A stretch of DNA of 64,000 nt from Desulfitobacterium chlororespirans DSM 11544 (lineage in GTDB: Bacteria; Bacillota; Desulfitobacteriia; Desulfitobacteriales; Desulfitobacteriaceae), in the NCBI RefSeq assembly GCF_900143285.1, contig NZ_FRDN01000011.1:124001-188000 (forward strand). The letters are read 5' to 3'. The notes below the pieces were generated by a model, which was given only the letters and a program-made list of their open reading frames with translations, had not been told where the DNA came from and made no database searches. The position numbers and the translations under genes were made by a program. Shown here one piece after another: positions 61,063 to 64,000 of the stretch. The stretch's first letter is position 1. Every line of letters begins with the position of its first letter.

Positions 61063-61091
61063 TAGACGAAAATCAGTTTGCTGACTATAAT
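61063..61091 (+). promoter_or_regulatory. Promoter of the glycine riboswitch and gcv operon
   Basis: TAGACG (61063-61068), 17 bases and perfect TATAAT (61086-61091), about 50 bases before the first aptamer. Confidence 0.5.
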
Positions 61092-61151
61092 AAAAGCAGG
61101 TAAATCCAGTCAATTTGGATCAGGTAAAAATACATAAAGCTTCGAATGATT

Positions 61152-61340
61152 CCAGTGGGAGAGACTCAACATCCTGAGCGCCGAAGGAGAAACTTCCTGA
61201 ATGTCGCCTGTTCAGAAAGGGAAACTCTCAGGCAAAAGTACTGCTGGAAGACGAAACTCTGGAGAGCTTCTCAGTGGAGAACACCAAAGGGGTAGCCCGC
61301 AAGCAAAGGGTAAATCTCTCAGGTCAAAGGACAGAGGTAG
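61152..61340 (+). ncRNA. Tandem glycine riboswitch
   Basis: Two aptamers follow one another (about 61152-61244 and 61245-61340). Each has the glycine-aptamer core: GGGAGAGACTC...CCGAAGGAG...GGGAAACTCTCAGGC in the first, and CTGGAGAGCTTCTC...CACCAAAGGGGTA...GGGTAAATCTCTCAGGTCAAAGGACAG in the second. Position directly before gcvT fits the known role: glycine turns on its own breakdown. Confidence 0.93.
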
Positions 61341-61370
61341 CGCGACGTGCTATTCTCTGTTTTTTATTTT
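61329..61370 (+). terminator. Expression-platform terminator of the glycine riboswitch
   Basis: ACAGAG (61331-61336) pairs with CTCTGT (61355-61360), then TTTTTTATTTT. The left arm overlaps the end of the second aptamer, so ligand binding should prevent the terminator from forming. Confidence 0.75.
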
Positions 61371-61450
61371 ACCCATTTCTTTATTTTCCCCGTGTTCAAT
61401 AATGTTTTTTCCGGTTTTGGTTAATACTCAATTCTAGGGAGGTGTCCTAA

Positions 61451-62548
61451 GTGACGGAACTAAAAAGAACACCACTGTATGAGAAGCATCGCCAGGCCGG
61501 TGCGAAACTCATTGATTTCGGCGGCTGGGAAATGCCGGTTCAATACGCCGGAGTCATTGAGGAGCACAAGGCCGTGCGCAGCAAAGCGGGGCTTTTTGAT
61601 GTCTCTCATATGGGTGAGGTGGAGTTGAAGGGAAAGGATAGCCTTGCTTTTTTGCAGTACCTATTGACTAACGATGTGTCGCGAATTCAGGATAACCAGA
61701 TTCAGTATTCTCCCATGTGCACCTCTGACGGTGGTGTAGTGGATGATTTACTGGTGTATCGCTATAACCGGGAGCATTTTCTGCTGGTGGTCAATGCCTC
61801 CAACACGGATAAGGATTTTGCCTGGATGCAGGCTCAGGCTGAGGGCTTTGAAATAAGTTTGGAAAATCGCTCTGGGGACTTTGCCCAATTGGCTTTGCAA
61901 GGTCCTTTAGCGGAGAAAATCCTGCAAAAGCTGACAAGTATGGATTTAACACAGATCAACTACTATTGGTTTAAGCATGGGGAAGTGGATGGAGTCCTTT
62001 GCCTGATTTCCAGGACAGGGTATACCGGGGAAGACGGCTTTGAAATTTACCTGCCTCCTGAGCATGCTCCCCGGATGTGGGAAAGAATTCTTGAGGTTGG
62101 AGGGTCGGAAGGAGTTCAACCCATTGGTCTGGGCGCCCGGGATACTCTCCGCTTTGAAGCCCGACTGCCCTTATACGGCAATGAACTGGGGCCGGATATC
62201 ACACCTTTGGAGGCCGGGCTAGGGTTTTTTGTCAAGCTGGAAAAAGAACGTTTTATTGGCAAAGAGGCCCTATCTGCACAAAAGGAGAAAGGTGTGCCAA
62301 GAAAGTTGGTAGGCCTGGAAATGATTGAACGGGGCATAGCCCGCTCCCATTATCCCCTTCAGAAAGAGGGAAAAGAAATCGGCTTTATTACGTCTGGCTC
62401 TTTTTCACCTACTTTAAACAAAAACATTGCCCTTGGCCTGATTCCCCTGGAGTATGCACAAATGGGGGAAACCTTGGATGTGATCATTCGTGGGAAAGCC
62501 GTTAAGGCCCGGATTATTCCTTCACAGTTCTACAAACGGCAGGGGTAA
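61451..62548 (+). CDS. gcvT: Glycine cleavage system T protein (aminomethyltransferase)
   Basis: A 365-residue folate enzyme that releases ammonia from the aminomethyl-H protein and makes methylene-tetrahydrofolate. Landmarks are LIDFGGWEMPVQYAGVIEEHKAVR (near 20-43), GLFDVSHMGEVELKG, GYTGEDGFEIYLP (near 188-200) and GARDTLRFEARLPLYGNEL (near 228-246), plus SGSFSPTLNKNIALGLI. GTG 61451 follows GGAGGTG. First gene of the glycine-responsive operon. Confidence 0.96.
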   Translation: MTELKRTPLYEKHRQAGAKLIDFGGWEMPVQYAGVIEEHKAVRSKAGLFDVSHMGEVELKGKDSLAFLQYLLTNDVSRIQDNQIQYSPMCTSDGGVVDDLLVYRYNREHFLLVVNASNTDKDFAWMQAQAEGFEISLENRSGDFAQLALQGPLAEKILQKLTSMDLTQINYYWFKHGEVDGVLCLISRTGYTGEDGFEIYLPPEHAPRMWERILEVGGSEGVQPIGLGARDTLRFEARLPLYGNELGPDITPLEAGLGFFVKLEKERFIGKEALSAQKEKGVPRKLVGLEMIERGIARSHYPLQKEGKEIGFITSGSFSPTLNKNIALGLIPLEYAQMGETLDVIIRGKAVKARIIPSQFYKRQG

Positions 62549-62679
62549 AGCAGTGCGAAAATTTTCCTCACCGGGCAAGGCAGGTTTTAAGTGTTACAGA
62601 GCACTGGGGCTGTTAAAAACACGATTAAATGGGGTTAGGGACCTGTTCCTTTTCCCCGCAAAATAAGGAGGATGATAGT

Positions 62680-63066
62680 ATGAATCCAGTAGAATTAAAG
62701 TACAGCAAATCTCATGAGTGGGCTAAGGTCGAAGGAAATACCGTGACTTTAGGGATTACGGCTCATGCTCAGGACAGCTTAGGAGATGTGGTCTTTGTGG
62801 AACTGCCTGATAATGATACCACGGTGGTGGCCGGGGAGGCCTTTGGAACCGTGGAATCCGTCAAGGCCGTGTCGGATATGATTACTCCGGTTAGCGGCAG
62901 GGTTATCGATTATAATCAAGAGGTTCTGGATTCTCCTGAACTTCTCAATGATGATCCTTATGGTGAGGGATGGCTGATTAAAGTGGAAGTGGAAGATCTG
63001 AAGGTATTGGATGAACTCTTATCAGCCGCAGAATATGAGGCGTTTCTAGCGGAGGAGGGCCAATAA
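62680..63066 (+). CDS. gcvH: Glycine cleavage system H protein
   Basis: The 128-residue lipoyl carrier protein shuttles the aminomethyl group between P, T and L proteins. The lipoylated lysine is K62 in GTVESVKAVSD; HEWAKVEGNTVTLGIT is the N-terminal signature. ATG 62680 has AAGGAGGATG upstream, so the longer frame from 62629 is not used. The stop codon touches the gcvPA start. Confidence 0.97.
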   Translation: MNPVELKYSKSHEWAKVEGNTVTLGITAHAQDSLGDVVFVELPDNDTTVVAGEAFGTVESVKAVSDMITPVSGRVIDYNQEVLDSPELLNDDPYGEGWLIKVEVEDLKVLDELLSAAEYEAFLAEEGQ

Positions 63067-64000
63067 ATGAATTACGTGCCGAACACGGTGGACCAGCAGG
63101 AACAGATCCTCACCCGGATTGGAGTAGGCTCCCTTGAAGAGCTTTTTGCGGATATCCCGGAAAGCGTTCGGCGCCAGGCTCAATTGAAGATTCGGGAAGG
63201 GCTGTCTGAGCTGGAGCTGGTAAAATATATGGGCAGGCTGGCTGCAGAGAATAAAACGGTGGAAGAGTATACCTCTTATCTGGGAGCGGGGGCTTATGAG
63301 CACTTTATCCCCAGCTATGTGGATCAGCTCTTGCTGCGCTCGGAGTTCTATACGGCCTATACCCCTTATCAGCCGGAGATCAGCCAAGGGACCTTGCAGG
63401 CCATCTATGAGTTCCAGACTCTTGTCTGTGAGCTGACGGGAATGGACGGGGCCAATGCTTCCATGTATGATGGGGCGTCGGCCCTTGCCGAAGCAGCTTT
63501 AATGAGCTGCGACGCCAGCCGGAGAAAGAAAGTCCTGGTGCCCCAAACGATTCACCCGGAATACCGGGAGGTCCTCCGGACCTATCTGCTTCCCCGAGGG
63601 GTGGAGATCCTGGAGATCCCTTATAAGGAGGGAGCAGTAGACTCTGAGGCTTTAGAAAAAGCATTGAATAACGAGGTGGCGGCGGTTCTTCTCCAAAGCC
63701 CTAATTTCTTTGGTATGATCGAAAAAGCTGAAGAGATTGGCCAAATGGCCCATGCCAAAGGCGGACTGCTGGTGATGGCGGTTAATCCGGTATCTTTGGG
63801 ATTGCTTAAATCTCCCGGGGAGCTGGGGGCGGATATCGTGGTGGGGGAGGGGCAGCCCTTTGGCAATCCCCTGAACTTCGGCGGCCCCTATCTGGGATTT
63901 CTGGCTTGCCGGGAAAAATATGTACGCCGGATGCCCGGGCGAATCGTCGGAGCCACCAAAGATAAAAACGGCAAGAAAGGCTATGTGCTCACTCTGCAAG
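63067..64000 (+). CDS. gcvPA: Glycine dehydrogenase (decarboxylating) subunit 1, 3' end outside window
   Basis: The frame opens at ATG 63067 directly after gcvH and is still open at base 64000 (311 codons seen). It encodes the N-terminal subunit of the split, two-subunit P protein typical of Firmicutes: [46 protein letters not shown] (near 98-143) and [27 protein letters not shown] (near 275-301). P protein decarboxylates glycine with PLP. The PLP lysine is expected in subunit 2, which would follow outside the window. Confidence 0.95.
   Translation, partial: MNYVPNTVDQQEQILTRIGVGSLEELFADIPESVRRQAQLKIREGLSELELVKYMGRLAAENKTVEEYTSYLGAGAYEHFIPSYVDQLLLRSEFYTAYTPYQPEISQGTLQAIYEFQTLVCELTGMDGANASMYDGASALAEAALMSCDASRRKKVLVPQTIHPEYREVLRTYLLPRGVEILEIPYKEGAVDSEALEKALNNEVAAVLLQSPNFFGMIEKAEEIGQMAHAKGGLLVMAVNPVSLGLLKSPGELGADIVVGEGQPFGNPLNFGGPYLGFLACREKYVRRMPGRIVGATKDKNGKKGYVLTLQ

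Overview
The window looks like a chromosomal segment of a spore-forming, low-GC-type Gram-positive anaerobe of the Peptococcaceae, most like Desulfitobacterium. The evidence is gene content and order: a Clostridia-type division and cell-wall (dcw) cluster with spoVD, spoIIGA-sigE-sigG and ylm genes, meso-diaminopimelate peptidoglycan (murE with a DNPR motif), molybdenum cofactor genes, small ferredoxins, a T-box leader, a glycine riboswitch, strong AGGAGG ribosome sites and many GTG/TTG starts. The genus is inferred from memory of gene order, not from a search.

Layout. 1-2.9 kb: the end of a FapA/DUF342 gene, then moeA-mobB. 3-6.6 kb: an accessory, repeat-rich stretch with foldback repeats, an AAA_14/DUF4143 ATPase and an orphan receiver-domain gene. 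6.7-9.8 kb: a Na/Pi cotransporter, a GNAT enzyme, hicA-hicB and two transposase remnants. 9.8-18 kb: a tldD-tldE pair, PHP phosphatase, HD-GYP protein, YlbF, and a MoxR ATPase with its VWA partner. 18-26 kb: ferredoxin, perR, a membrane protein with a glycoside-hydrolase-2-like ectodomain, a DUF1858 protein, an MCP, dihydrolipoyl dehydrogenase and a purine permease. 26.4-44.6 kb: the dcw cluster mraZ-rsmH-ftsL-spoVD-murE-murF-mraY-murD-ftsW-murG-[unknown]-murB-murA-ftsQ-sbp-ftsZ. 46.5-56.7 kb: spoIIGA-sigE-sigG, ylmC, pgeF, a two-component system with an HlyD-like protein, ylmE, sepF, ylmG, ylmH, divIVA and an unknown gene. 56.8-59.9 kb: T-box and ileS. 60-64 kb: a soluble MCP, then a glycine riboswitch with gcvT-gcvH-gcvPA, the last running off the window.

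The dcw and ylm genes together cover peptidoglycan precursor synthesis, septum assembly and the switch to sporulation. Control sites readable in the DNA fit this: 10-bp-spaced MraZ repeats before mraZ, a sigma-H-type promoter before ftsZ, a long-spacer, Spo0A-like promoter before spoIIGA and a sigma-F/G-type promoter before sigG.

The least explained material is between genes. There are at least three families of long foldback repeats (A: four copies; B: two copies plus an A/B hybrid; C: one copy). There is a GGGGACAGGTCC-type inverted repeat, one copy of which sits in frame inside murF. There are also four near-perfect palindromes that keep related arms around a 14-nt self-complementary core of different sequence each time. 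No tRNA, rRNA or CRISPR array was seen.
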